Below, piece after piece: positions 9,521 through 17,959 of a stretch of DNA of 61,417 nt. The translations under genes and the position numbers were made by a program. How positions within the stretch are numbered: position 1 is the stretch's first letter; each line of letters begins with the position of its first letter. The stretch is from Betaproteobacteria bacterium (lineage in GTDB: Bacteria > Pseudomonadota > Gammaproteobacteria > Burkholderiales > Rhodocyclaceae), in assembly GCA_016194935.1 (NCBI GenBank), contig JACQAO010000006.1, positions 1 through 61,417 on the forward strand, written 5' to 3'. Under the pieces are notes generated by a model. That model searched no databases, had not been told where the DNA came from, and was given only the letters and a program-made list of their open reading frames with translations.

Positions 9521-10566
9521 CAGTCGATCAACTGCACGGCGGCAGCGATGACATCTGCCGCCGTGGGCGCTACGCCCGGCATGCCCAGATTGACAGCGCG
9601 GCTTGTTGAAGACTCAGCCGCATAGACTCCCGTGAGCTGCGGATCGGAGCCGCAAAACAGCGCGACAGTCGGTCGTCCCAGCGCTGCGGCCAGATGGGTT
9701 AAACCGGTGTCCACGCCGACCACCAGACGTGCGCCGCTACAGAGTCCTGCCAGATCGGTGATTGATAGCGCCGGGGCAAGCACGGCGCGCGACATTCCTT
9801 GCGCCAGACGCTGTGCATGTTCGCGCTCGGCGTGCGTGCCGCTCGGCAGAACGCAACTCAGGCCCCGCTGCGCCAAGGCTGCCGCCAGTTCCAGCCAGTG
9901 ATGGTCCGGCCACTGCTTGTCGGCGCGGCTGGTGGCGATGAGCAGCACTGCGTAGGGATCGGGCGGCAGCCAGGAGGCGGTCAAGGATGCTGTGGCGATG
10001 CCATATTCGAGCGGCAGATTCGGCAAGTATCCGCAGGCCGCAGCCGCCAGGCAACGATTGCGTTCGACGGCGTGCAGGTTTTTGGGTATGGCGAATCCGG
10101 CATCGTAAAATCTTGCCGCCAGCGGTTCGCGCGCCGCCTCTGCGGCATATCCGCAACGCTGCCCATGTGCGCTGAGCCGGGCCTGAGAAACAACCAACCC
10201 GCTCTTGACGAGTCCTTGCGTATCCAGCACGAGGTCATAATCCTGGCGTTGCAAATCACGACGAAACGCCGCCAGCTCACGCCAGATGATTGCCGACCAC
10301 AGCGCCTTGCGCCAGCGCCGCAAGGCGACCGGGATCACCCGTCGCAGCGCCGGGTGCAGGGCAGGGATTTCGGCGAAGGACTCCTCCACAACCCAGTCTA
10401 TCGCCGCATCGGGAAATTTCCTGCGCAGGTCGCTGAGCACCGGCAGGTTATGCACTACGTCGCCGAGCGAGGAAGTCTTGACGAGCAGGATGGCGCGTGG
10501 CGGAACGGAATGCGCCGGCACGGCAACCGGGGCGGCGGCTTTCCGCCTAGAATATGGGGCTTGCAC
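9520..10566 (-). CDS. waaC: lipopolysaccharide heptosyltransferase I
   Basis: Adds the first L-glycero-D-manno-heptose to Kdo2-lipid A. Family 9 GT-B fold: the N-terminal motif ILLVKTSSLGDVVHNLPVL is diagnostic, and the C-terminal half holds the nucleotide-sugar pocket (VVGVDTGLTHLAAALGRPT, about 290-310). An extra Ala/Pro-rich segment of about 24 residues precedes the usual start, so the start is uncertain, but there is no Met closer to the domain. It is divergently transcribed from the glycosyltransferase at 10588 with only 21 bases between. Confidence 0.93.
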   Translation of the reverse strand: MQAPYSRRKAAAPVAVPAHSVPPRAILLVKTSSLGDVVHNLPVLSDLRRKFPDAAIDWVVEESFAEIPALHPALRRVIPVALRRWRKALWSAIIWRELAAFRRDLQRQDYDLVLDTQGLVKSGLVVSQARLSAHGQRCGYAAEAAREPLAARFYDAGFAIPKNLHAVERNRCLAAAACGYLPNLPLEYGIATASLTASWLPPDPYAVLLIATSRADKQWPDHHWLELAAALAQRGLSCVLPSGTHAEREHAQRLAQGMSRAVLAPALSITDLAGLCSGARLVVGVDTGLTHLAAALGRPTVALFCGSDPQLTGVYAAESSTSRAVNLGMPGVAPTAADVIAAAVQLID

Positions 10567-10587
10567 AACGCGGATTATAGACGAGTC

Positions 10588-11355
10588 ATGCCCGTTGCCA
10601 GACCGCCGCTATCGGCCATCCTGATTACCCGGAACGCGATCACGCAACTGCCCGCATGCCTGGCCAGCCTGGCCTTCTGCGACGAGATTGTCGTGGTCGA
10701 TTGCGGCAGCAATGATGGCACTGTCGAACTCGCGCAAGGCCGGGGCGCCCGCGTGATCCAGACCGGGTGGCGCGGTTTCGGGCCGCAGAAACAATTTGCC
10801 GTGGAGCAAGCCAGACATGACTGGGTACTCTGCATCGATGCCGACGAGCGCGTCAGCGAACGCCTGCAAACGTCGATACTGCAAGTCATGGCGCATCCTC
10901 ATCAGTTCGCCTATCGCTTCCCCCGCTGCAACCGCTTCCTCGGTCGCTATCTGCGCCATGGCGAAGGTTATCCCGACTGGAGCTTGCGTCTGTTCGAGCG
11001 CCGCCACGCGCGCTGGTCGGACGATGCAGTGCATGAGAAAGTGTTGACCCAGAGTGCGGTCGGCACGCTTGACGGCGACCTGCTGCACGAGTCGGCCGAG
11101 ACGCTGGAAACCTATCTCGCCAAACAAGCCCGCTATACCACGCTGGCCGCGCAACAAGCCCATGCCGCCGGCAAGCGCGCCCACCTCGGCCACCTGCTGC
11201 TCTCTCCGCTGCTGCGCTTCATCAAGTTTTATTTCCTGCGCCTGGGCTTCCTCGACGGCGTGCCGGGCCTGGTGCATATTCTCATCGGCTGCGGCAACAG
11301 CTTCACCAAGTATGCAAAAATGCTGGATTTACAGAAACGGCAAACGCAGTCATGA
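10588..11355 (+). CDS. family 2 glycosyltransferase, WaaE/LgtF-like
   Basis: Cytoplasmic GT-A glycosyltransferase, 255 aa from this ATG. An open frame continues upstream but only as antisense to waaC, so it is not used. Motifs: [15 protein letters not shown] at the start, [14 protein letters not shown] (about 33-46) and the metal-binding DADE (about 87-90). The family adds glucose or a similar sugar to inner-core heptose, which agrees with its place beside waaC and waaA. Its stop overlaps the epimerase start (ATGA). Confidence 0.9.
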   Translation: MPVARPPLSAILITRNAITQLPACLASLAFCDEIVVVDCGSNDGTVELAQGRGARVIQTGWRGFGPQKQFAVEQARHDWVLCIDADERVSERLQTSILQVMAHPHQFAYRFPRCNRFLGRYLRHGEGYPDWSLRLFERRHARWSDDAVHEKVLTQSAVGTLDGDLLHESAETLETYLAKQARYTTLAAQQAHAAGKRAHLGHLLLSPLLRFIKFYFLRLGFLDGVPGLVHILIGCGNSFTKYAKMLDLQKRQTQS

Positions 11356-12362
11356 AAATTCTGCTCACCGGGGCAGCCGGATTTATCGGCATGCATGTTT
11401 GCGAGCGCCTGCTGGCGCGCGGCGACGAAGTCATCGGCATCGACAATCTCAACGACTACTATGATGTTGCCCTGAAACAGGCGCGTCTCGCGCGTCTGCA
11501 AACCCAACCGAATTTCCGCCTGGCGCGGCTGGATATTGCTGACCGGGATGGCGTCGCCGCGCTGTTCAAAAAAGAACAGCCGCAACGCGCCATCAACCTG
11601 GCGGCCCAGGCCGGCGTGCGTTATTCGCTGGAAAATCCCCACGCCTATGTGGACAGCAACCTGGTGGGCTTCGTGAATATTCTCGAAGGCTGCCGTCATG
11701 CCGGGGTCGAGCACTTCGTCTACGCCAGCAGTTCCAGCGTGTATGGCGGCAATACCCGGATGCCTTTCTCCGAACACGACAACGTCGACCACCCGGTCAG
11801 CCTGTATGCCGCCAGCAAGAAGGCCAACGAACTCATGGCGCACACCTACAGCCACCTGTTCGGCCTGCCAGCCACGGGCTTGCGCTTTTTCACGGTGTAC
11901 GGCCCGTGGGGACGACCGGACATGGCTTTGTTCCTGTTCGCCAAGGCCATTCTCGCCGACCAGCCGATCGAGGTCTTCAACCACGGCAGGATGCAGCGGG
12001 ATTTCACCTACATCGACGACATTGCCGAAGGCGTGATACGGGTGCTGGACCAGCCCCCAACTGCAAATCCGCAGTTCGACAAACATCACCCGGACCCTGC
12101 CGCCAGTTGGGCGCCTTACCGGCTCTGCAACATCGGCAACCACCAGCCGGTGGAGCTGATGAGCTACATCGAAACCCTGGAAAAAGTGCTCGGCAAGACC
12201 GCCCGAAAAAACTTCCTGCCTTTGCAAAACGGCGATGTGCCGGCCACCTACGCCGACACGGAAATCCTGCAAACACTCACCGGCTTCGCTCCAGCCACTT
12301 CGGTAGCAGTCGGGGTGGAACGCTTCGTGGCGTGGTATCTGGATTATTTTCGCGGCAAGTAA
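11352..12362 (+). CDS. NAD-dependent nucleotide-sugar epimerase, UDP-glucuronate 4-epimerase-like
   Basis: Extended short-chain dehydrogenase, 336 aa. The NAD motif TGAAGFIG lies at residues 6-13, catalytic Ser/Tyr/Lys in SSSSVYGG and YAASKKANE (about 125-160), and the NLNDYYD segment typical of UDP-glucuronate epimerases follows the first strand. It would convert UDP-GlcA to UDP-GalA for LPS or capsule. Translationally coupled to the preceding glycosyltransferase. Substrate is inferred from family similarity only. Confidence 0.88.
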   Translation: MKILLTGAAGFIGMHVCERLLARGDEVIGIDNLNDYYDVALKQARLARLQTQPNFRLARLDIADRDGVAALFKKEQPQRAINLAAQAGVRYSLENPHAYVDSNLVGFVNILEGCRHAGVEHFVYASSSSVYGGNTRMPFSEHDNVDHPVSLYAASKKANELMAHTYSHLFGLPATGLRFFTVYGPWGRPDMALFLFAKAILADQPIEVFNHGRMQRDFTYIDDIAEGVIRVLDQPPTANPQFDKHHPDPAASWAPYRLCNIGNHQPVELMSYIETLEKVLGKTARKNFLPLQNGDVPATYADTEILQTLTGFAPATSVAVGVERFVAWYLDYFRGK

Positions 12363-12427
12363 AGCAGGCCGAGCAGCGCGCCGCCGATGTCAGGGGTCAG
12401 GGCGGTACGCTACTCGACTAATCCTGC

Positions 12428-12871
12428 TTACGGCTTGAGATACACGTAACCCTTGGATTCCAGTTTGGCGATCTCGGCGACACCCGAAGGCACGATAGTG
12501 GCTGGCGCCACCACTTTCGATGCAGGGATATGGCGCGACGTGAGGGTGTTGTTGCAAACACGGAACTCGACACCCTTATCGGCCAGGTCCTCCATGGTGG
12601 TGCGGAAGGGAAGCCCGTTATTATCCACGGCGCCATCGAGCATGAAGTCGATGCCCTTGCTATGTCCTACGACCACGATTTTCGCACTGGGGTCGGCGTT
12701 GAGATGGTTGCGTACATTGCGCAACAAGTCAGCGGCTTTTTCCAGTCCCTCGTTGATATGGTAAACAACCTTGACGTGGTCGCTTGGCGTGGTGGCCAGG
12801 GCGTTGCCGCCCGATGCCAGCAACAAAGTTGCAAAGAGAATATAGCGTACACAATCAATCATCTTAATCAT
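12428..12871 (-). CDS. secreted DsrE-like protein (second of a tandem pair)
   Basis: 147 aa with a hydrophobic signal peptide (cleavage near GGNALA|TTPS), hence probably periplasmic. The mature part shows the DsrE/DsrF/TusD-like fold pattern: strand KVVYHINEG, helix, strand KIVVVGHSKGIDFML, and one Cys in FRVCNNTL (about 104-107), the position where active-site cysteines sit in this family. Its first gene partner, 24 bases upstream, is a paralogue. The function of exported DsrE-like proteins is not established; a role in sulfur-compound chemistry is only a guess. Confidence 0.78.
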   Translation of the reverse strand: MIKMIDCVRYILFATLLLASGGNALATTPSDHVKVVYHINEGLEKAADLLRNVRNHLNADPSAKIVVVGHSKGIDFMLDGAVDNNGLPFRTTMEDLADKGVEFRVCNNTLTSRHIPASKVVAPATIVPSGVAEIAKLESKGYVYLKP

Positions 12872-12895
12872 GACTTCTCCTCAGTGGGCAGGGTT

Positions 12896-13372
12896 TCAGG
12901 GCCGGATATATGAGTAGCCTTGCTGCTGCTTTTCCATCAGCTCGACGACACCTGCAGGAACATAACCGATGTTGTCCAGCATGTCTTTCTTGGTGAGCTT
13001 CTGCCCGTGCATGGTGTTCTCGCAGGCCATCATCGTGACGCCGTTGGCAACAGCGTCATGGACGCGATTACCGACTTCCGAATCCATCTTGAGCATGCCG
13101 ATGCCGGGACCATAGGCAACAATTTCAATCGCCACCTTGTCTTTGCCGTAGGCTTCCTGGACATTTTTTGCATTGTTAAGGGCGAGCGCCCATTTCTTCG
13201 GATCGCCATCACTCACCTGAAGGATCACCTTGTGCGCCGCTGTGGCGGGCGGGGCGGCCTGGCCGGTGGCGGGCTGCATCAACGCAATGCCCAGGGCAGC
13301 CAGGGCGAAAAAACGGGTGGCGATTTTTCCGCTGATTGATGCGGGCCGACTAAAGCTGAAACTGTTCCTCAT
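12896..13372 (-). CDS. secreted DsrE-like protein (first of a tandem pair)
   Basis: 158 aa; long signal peptide (positive N region, hydrophobic core around 22-40, cleavage near GQAA|PPAT). The mature domain parallels its neighbour: KVILQVSDGD, KVAIEIVAYGPGIGML, the single-Cys segment MMACENTMHG, and a shared C-terminal pattern VPAGVVELMEKQQQGYSYIRP-like versus VPSGVAEIAKLESKGYVYLKP-like in the second copy. The two probably arose by tandem duplication and are co-transcribed from the 113-bp gap upstream. Function unknown. Confidence 0.78.
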   Translation of the reverse strand: MRNSFSFSRPASISGKIATRFFALAALGIALMQPATGQAAPPATAAHKVILQVSDGDPKKWALALNNAKNVQEAYGKDKVAIEIVAYGPGIGMLKMDSEVGNRVHDAVANGVTMMACENTMHGQKLTKKDMLDNIGYVPAGVVELMEKQQQGYSYIRP

Positions 13373-13485
13373 GATCTGGTCTCCGTTGTAATTGATCTTG
13401 TGTAGTCTTACGTCTTACCGCGAACAAAATACACTCTACCAAGCCTTTGGTCGAGAAATTTTATTTATGCCAAAATAAATCGGCT

Positions 13486-15006
13486 TCAAAGGTATTGGCG
13501 TCTGCGCAACTCGCCCTTCAGCACCTTGCCCATGGCGTTGCGCGGCAAATATTCAACGAAATGTACGCGCTTGGGTAATTTGAAACCGGCAAGTTCGCCC
13601 CTCAACGCAGCGACAATGCCGGCTTCGCTGAGCGCTGCGCCGTGCGCGTTTTTCTTGCGCACCACCACTGCCGTCACCGCCTCGCCCAAATCGGGGTGGG
13701 GCAGCCCGATCACCGCCGATTCGGCGACGCCGGGTAGAAGGTCGATCAGCTCCTCGATTTCCCTGGGGTAGATATTCAGGCCGCCGCTGATCACCAGGTC
13801 CTTGTAGCGGCCAATGATGGAGAGGTAACCATCGGCGTCCAGCTTGCCCATATCGCCGGTGCGAAAGTAGCTGTCAGCAGTAAATTCCTCGCGGGTTTTC
13901 TCCGGCATCCGCCAATAGCCGCAAAACACGCTGTCGCCCTTGACCAGCAGGTGGCCGATTTGATCCGTCGGCACAGGCTGGTCGGCATCGTCAACGATGC
14001 AAACATCAATACCCGGTAACGGGAAGCCCACGCTGTCGCCGCGCCGTTCGCCCTGATAGGGATTGGAGGTAAACATGCCGCCTTCGGTCATGCCGTAACG
14101 TTCGAGTATGGTATGGCCGCTGCGCAGCTTGAACTCGTCGAAGGTCTCCTTGAGAAGGGGTGCGGAACCTGAAACGAACAGGCGCATGTTGGCGCAGTTG
14201 GCCCGACTGAAGCCAGGTTCGTTCAGCAGCCGCACATAGTAGGTCGGCACGCCCATGAAAACGGTAGCCTCGGGCAGCAACCGCAACGCGCGCGCGGCGT
14301 CGAACTTCGGCTCGAACAACATCGCCGAACCATTCAGCAGCGCGCAATGGCATGCAACGAACAGGCCATGCACATGGTAAATCGGCAGCATGTGCAACAA
14401 CACATCGCCGGGCTGAAAATGCCAGTAAGCATGCAGCACCCTGGCGTTGGCTGCGAGGTTGCGATGCGACAGCATAGCGCCCTTGGAGCGCCCGGTGGTG
14501 CCGGAGGTATAGAGAATGCAAGCGAGGTCCTGACCCCGTCTGGCGACAGTCTTGAAAGCATCTGCGTGCGCAGCAGCAGCGTCGATCAGCGAGCCGCGAC
14601 CATCGTCGTCCAGCGCCAGCACCTGCGGAACACCCAGCTTGCGCGCCAGATCGTCAGCTACTGCGCGGTTTTGCGGTCGGCAAACGAACAACCCCGGCTC
14701 TGCATCGCCGAGGAAATACTCGATTTCCTTGCGCTGATAAGCCGGGTTGAGCGGCAGGAACACCATGCCGGCGCGCAAGGTGGCGAGATACAGCAGCAGC
14801 GCTTCCGGCGTTTTCTCCACCTGCGCGGCAACACGGTCGCCAGGCTTCAGTCCCAGCGCCGTCAGCAGATTAGCGATACGCCCCGAGGCGCGTTCGACAT
14901 CGCCATATGTCCATACCCGGCCATCGGACAGAATCATGCACGGCAAAGTATCGTCCCCGGGAAAGTGCGATGCGAGCAGGGTGTAGAGGTTATCGTTGAT
15001 GCCCAT
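13486..15006 (-). CDS. matB: malonyl-CoA synthetase (acyl-adenylating enzyme)
   Basis: ATP-dependent ligase that makes malonyl-CoA from malonate and CoA. It has the adenylation P-loop YTSGTTGRSKGAML (about 160), the motif RYGMTEGGMFTSNPYQGER seen in MatB proteins, RTGDMGKLD and the C-terminal catalytic Lys region LPRNAMGKVLK. I chose the ATG at 15006 (506 aa), because family members begin with a short NLYTLLASHF-type helix; the frame extends 29 codons further upstream without similarity. The neighbouring TRAP transporter could import a dicarboxylate such as malonate, though it is separated by other genes. Confidence 0.85.
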   Translation of the reverse strand: MGINDNLYTLLASHFPGDDTLPCMILSDGRVWTYGDVERASGRIANLLTALGLKPGDRVAAQVEKTPEALLLYLATLRAGMVFLPLNPAYQRKEIEYFLGDAEPGLFVCRPQNRAVADDLARKLGVPQVLALDDDGRGSLIDAAAAHADAFKTVARRGQDLACILYTSGTTGRSKGAMLSHRNLAANARVLHAYWHFQPGDVLLHMLPIYHVHGLFVACHCALLNGSAMLFEPKFDAARALRLLPEATVFMGVPTYYVRLLNEPGFSRANCANMRLFVSGSAPLLKETFDEFKLRSGHTILERYGMTEGGMFTSNPYQGERRGDSVGFPLPGIDVCIVDDADQPVPTDQIGHLLVKGDSVFCGYWRMPEKTREEFTADSYFRTGDMGKLDADGYLSIIGRYKDLVISGGLNIYPREIEELIDLLPGVAESAVIGLPHPDLGEAVTAVVVRKKNAHGAALSEAGIVAALRGELAGFKLPKRVHFVEYLPRNAMGKVLKGELRRRQYL

Positions 15007-15175
15007 GAGGATATTTATGATGGCGTTGCCAGCAATTGCGGGGTACTTATTGTAGCCAAGACCGGCGGAGTACGAGCGTTCTGCCGCCTTCAAAAAACTT
15101 CTGCCGGACTTTTAGAGGCAGCTACTCGGCAGCATGCGAATACCATGAAATTCCTCATTCCGTTTGCGGATTTTC

Positions 15176-15556
15176 ATGGTGACTACATCGCCATGCCTGA
15201 CCACACCGCCTGACCACAACGCCCGACCCCATGCCCGCCGCTCGTTTGGCGCCCGCCCGGCGGGCATCGGCACAGGAAGGGATACCAACCCGTTCTCCCT
15301 CTGGCAACTGCGCGACGAACTCGAACGCCTGCTGCAATCGACCGGCGGCCGGCCCGCGTTGCCAACCGAAGGTGAGCGTGTGAAAATTCCGAAAATTCCG
15401 TCCGACTGGACGTTCATCGAAGCCGTGGCGGCCAGTGCAGCCGAACTACCGCTGCGCCCTTCGCCAGCCCAGGTGGCGGCAGTCATGTTGCACATGGCTG
15501 TGTCGCGCTTCAGCACCGGCGAAATCAACAATGCGCTGCAACACGAAAAACAATAA
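15176..15556 (+). CDS. hypothetical protein
   Basis: Possible 126-aa protein from ATG 15176 (a TTG lies 4 codons earlier). The first 45 residues are Pro/Arg/Gly-rich and look non-globular; residues about 45-125 have a normal amphipathic composition (LWQLRDELERLLQ, PSDWTFIEAVAASAAEL, PAQVAAVMLHMAVSRF). I do not recognise a family. It lies between divergent matB and convergent hicA. A minus-strand frame of similar size overlaps it, so coding status is uncertain. Confidence 0.4.
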   Translation: MVTTSPCLTTPPDHNARPHARRSFGARPAGIGTGRDTNPFSLWQLRDELERLLQSTGGRPALPTEGERVKIPKIPSDWTFIEAVAASAAELPLRPSPAQVAAVMLHMAVSRFSTGEINNALQHEKQ

Positions 15557-15615
15557 AAGTTCCAAGTTCAGATTATCAAAAGGTGAGGCTAAGTGGCTAA
15601 GGCTGTATTACCCCG

Positions 15616-15801
15616 TTACGGAGTTGGAATCTCCAAATCCTTGCAAATCTTGCGTGCAAGAAAATCGTTGATTTCTCTGTGACGCGGCACGGTAGTCGCT
15701 TTTCCGGCGACGCGATTTACGTAAACGGAATGACTGCCGCCCTCACGCAGTAATTCGCAACCCAATCGCTCAAGATGACGAATCAGATCGAGCCGCTTCA
15801 T
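15616..15801 (-). CDS. hicA: HicA-family toxin (mRNA interferase)
   Basis: 61-aa dsRNA-binding-fold toxin. The catalytic histidine is H24 in REGGSHSVYV, after the N-terminal helix RLDLIRHLERLGCELL; a basic stretch and a short C-terminal helix follow. HicA cleaves mRNA and is neutralised by HicB. Its ATG overlaps the hicB stop (ATGA), so the antitoxin is translated first. The antitoxin-first order is the less common arrangement. Confidence 0.9.
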   Translation of the reverse strand: MKRLDLIRHLERLGCELLREGGSHSVYVNRVAGKATTVPRHREINDFLARKICKDLEIPTP

Positions 15802-16016
15802 GCGGCATGGAGGTGGAGGGGTTCGCGGATGATTTGTTTGCCGGCCAGGGATTCTTCGGCCAGGGCGCGGTTTGCTTCGAGCACCAGTTGCACCGCCTCG
15901 GCGAGGTTGCTGCGCGCTGCATCCAGCGTTTCACCCTGGGTGTTGGCGCCAGGTATCTCTTCGACAAAGGCGATGTAGCCCTCGGGGACTTGTTCGAAAA
16001 CCGCAGTGAATTGCAT
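15798..16016 (-). CDS. hicB: HicB-family antitoxin (short form)
   Basis: 72-aa partial RNase H-like antitoxin: FTAVFEQVPEGYIAFVEEIP and GANTQGETLDAARSNLAEAV are the family core. I chose ATG 16016 because AAGGAG lies 6 bases before it; the open frame continues upstream without similarity. It ends soon after the core and has no clear C-terminal HTH or ribbon-helix-helix, so it may not bind DNA itself. Co-transcribed with hicA. Confidence 0.88.
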   Translation of the reverse strand: MQFTAVFEQVPEGYIAFVEEIPGANTQGETLDAARSNLAEAVQLVLEANRALAEESLAGKQIIREPLHLHAA

Positions 16017-16044
16017 GGTCCGCTCCTTCGTGGCAGTAGCGCGG

Positions 16045-16072
16045 AGTATATGCCAAACAGCGCTTTTAAGCG
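16045..16072 (-). promoter_or_regulatory. candidate hicBA promoter with palindrome
   Basis: On the minus strand a TATACT -10 element (complement of 16045-16050) lies 28 bases before the hicB start. The perfect palindrome CGCTTTTAAGCG (16061-16072) sits in the spacer just upstream of it, where a repressor would block RNA polymerase. No good -35 was found. Confidence 0.5.
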
Positions 16073-16135
16073 TTCTCATGTGCATGCCGCCAACTGATAC
16101 GGACTGTACGTTCCGCCTCCTCATCCCCGCTACTG

Positions 16136-17491
16136 TTACTTGCTCGATATACCCATCACAGCATCCGGAAAACCTGTGGCAATGCCGGGAAAGAAACAAA
16201 TGAGGAAGATGGCGGCGAACATCAGGCCGACGAAGGGCAGCACGCCCCATATGACCTCATTGAGCGGGATGTCCGGCGCGATGTTCTTGATGACGAAGAT
16301 GTTGAGTCCGACTGGCGGATGGATCAGACCCATCTCCATGACGATGGTCATCACCACGCCAAACCAGATCAGGTCGAAGCCGGCGGCTTTGAGCGGCGGC
16401 AGGATGATCGGTGCAGTCATCAGGATGATCGACACTGGCGGCAGGAAGAAGCCGAGTAGCAGCACCATCAGCAGGATCACCGCCAGCAGCAGCCACTTCG
16501 ACAGGGCCAGGCCGACGATCCATTCCGCCGCACTCTGCGAGATGTGCAGGTAGCTCATGACGTAAGAATAGAGCAGCGACATGCCGATGATGAACATCAG
16601 CATGGTCGATTCGCGCAGCGTCGAAGTCAGGATCGGCGCCAGTTGTTTCGGTCGCCACAGGCCATACACCACCGCGATCAGCAGCAGCGCCAGCACCGCG
16701 CCGAGGCCGGCGGTTTCCGAGGGCGTGGCGTAGCCGCCGTAGAGCGCCACCATCACGCCGATCAACAGGATGATGAAGGGCAGCACGCGCGGCAGCATTT
16801 CCACTTTTTCGCGCAGGCTGTAGACGTGCTGGCCGAGGTAGGCTGATTTCTCCCCGCCCGCCGCGTGGGTCACTTCGGCGGCGCGGTATTCGACGCGGTA
16901 GCGCCACGCCGCGTAAAGCGAAAACAACACCACCAGCAACACGCCGGGGCCGATGCCGGCGAGGAACAGCCGACCCAAAGATTGCTCTGCCGCGACGGCA
17001 TAGAGAATCATGGTGATGGACGGCGGCAGCAGGATGCCGAGCGTGCCGCCGGCGGCGATGATGCCGGCGGCGAAACCGCCCGAGTAGCCGCGCGAGCGCA
17101 TCTCGGGGATGCCGGCGCTGCCGATGGCCGAGCAGGTGGCCGGGCTGGAGCCGGCCATCGCCGCGAACAGGCCGCAGGCGAACACATTGGCGATGCCCAG
17201 GCCGCCTGGTATGCGGTGCATCCAGGCATGCAGCGCCAGATACAGGTCCCGGCCGGCGGCGGATTTGCCGATGGCGGCGCCCTTGAGGATGAACAGCGGG
17301 ATCGACAGCAGGGTGATGCTGGCCAGTTCTTCATAAACGTTCTGGGTCACGGTGTCGAGGTTCGCCGCCGGCATGAAGAAGTACATGAATGTAACCGCCA
17401 CGCCGCCCAACGCGAAGGCGATGGGCATGCCCGAAAGCATCACCAGCAGCGTCGCCCCGCCGTAGAGCAGGCCGATGGCGAGGACGCTCAT
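16136..17491 (-). CDS. dctM: TRAP transporter large permease (DctM)
   Basis: Sodium-driven large membrane subunit of a tripartite ATP-independent periplasmic transporter, 451 aa, with about 12 hydrophobic segments and the family signatures LSGMPIAFALGG near the N terminus, AGSSPATCSAIG and LPPSITMILYA. I placed the start at ATG 17491, which overlaps the dctQ stop (ATGA). Works with DctQ and the DctP binding protein encoded upstream. The substrate is unknown; C4-dicarboxylates and 2-oxo acids are common for the family. Confidence 0.93.
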   Translation of the reverse strand: MSVLAIGLLYGGATLLVMLSGMPIAFALGGVAVTFMYFFMPAANLDTVTQNVYEELASITLLSIPLFILKGAAIGKSAAGRDLYLALHAWMHRIPGGLGIANVFACGLFAAMAGSSPATCSAIGSAGIPEMRSRGYSGGFAAGIIAAGGTLGILLPPSITMILYAVAAEQSLGRLFLAGIGPGVLLVVLFSLYAAWRYRVEYRAAEVTHAAGGEKSAYLGQHVYSLREKVEMLPRVLPFIILLIGVMVALYGGYATPSETAGLGAVLALLLIAVVYGLWRPKQLAPILTSTLRESTMLMFIIGMSLLYSYVMSYLHISQSAAEWIVGLALSKWLLLAVILLMVLLLGFFLPPVSIILMTAPIILPPLKAAGFDLIWFGVVMTIVMEMGLIHPPVGLNIFVIKNIAPDIPLNEVIWGVLPFVGLMFAAIFLICFFPGIATGFPDAVMGISSK

Positions 17492-17958
17492 GCCGTCTTC
17501 AAGGTCCGCAGCCGCACCAGCAGTTGCTGCAACAACTGGAGTCCCACCAGGGTCATGCCCAGCGCCATGATCGAATAGGGTATCCACAGCGGCGGCCCCC
17601 ACGACGAGGTGGTGGTCTGTCCCTCGGCCACGGCCTCATGCAGCAGCGTCCATGATTTCCAGGCAAAGAACAGGCAGAAGGCGCTGCTCGCAGCATCCAC
17701 CAGCATCAAGCGCCAGCGATTTGCTGCGGGCGAAAGCAGCCCCGCCACCGCCTCGATGCCGATATGGCCGCGCTGCGCTTGCAGATAAGCGCCGGAGAGG
17801 AAGGTGGCGCCGACCAGCAGGAATACCGCCGCCTCGTCCTGCCAGTCGGTGGCGACCTTGAAGAAGTAGCGGGCAAACACACTGTAGGTGAGGATGCCTG
17901 CCGCCGCCAGCAGCGCCAGCATGCAGGGTATCAGCAGGGCGCGATTGAGCACACTCAT
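17488..17958 (-). CDS. dctQ: TRAP transporter small permease (DctQ)
   Basis: 156 aa with four hydrophobic helices, the usual DctQ layout: N-terminal helix about 5-25, the QDEAAVFLLVGATFLSGAYL segment carrying the conserved E/D, and GPPLWIPYSIMALGMTLVGLQ near the end. The start at ATG 17958 follows the dctP stop by one base, so the three genes are one operon in the order PQM. It is thought to help the binding protein dock onto DctM. Confidence 0.9.
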   Translation of the reverse strand: MSVLNRALLIPCMLALLAAAGILTYSVFARYFFKVATDWQDEAAVFLLVGATFLSGAYLQAQRGHIGIEAVAGLLSPAANRWRLMLVDAASSAFCLFFAWKSWTLLHEAVAEGQTTTSSWGPPLWIPYSIMALGMTLVGLQLLQQLLVRLRTLKTA

Positions 17959-17959
17959 G

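Noticed and set aside
9799-10587. Long N-terminal extension of the family 2 glycosyltransferase frame (would give 518 aa)
   Set aside because: The first 263 codons lie antisense to waaC and show no domain; the glycosyltransferase fold begins at ATG 10588.
15112-15531. 139-codon minus-strand frame opposite the hypothetical gene at 15176
   Set aside because: Ser/Arg/Gly-rich, no motif and no ribosome-binding site; the plus-strand frame has a more protein-like C-terminal half, though neither is certain.
16017-16250. N-terminal extension of HicB (would give 150 aa)
   Set aside because: A strong AAGGAG sits directly before ATG 16016 where the family begins, and the -10 element lies inside the extension.
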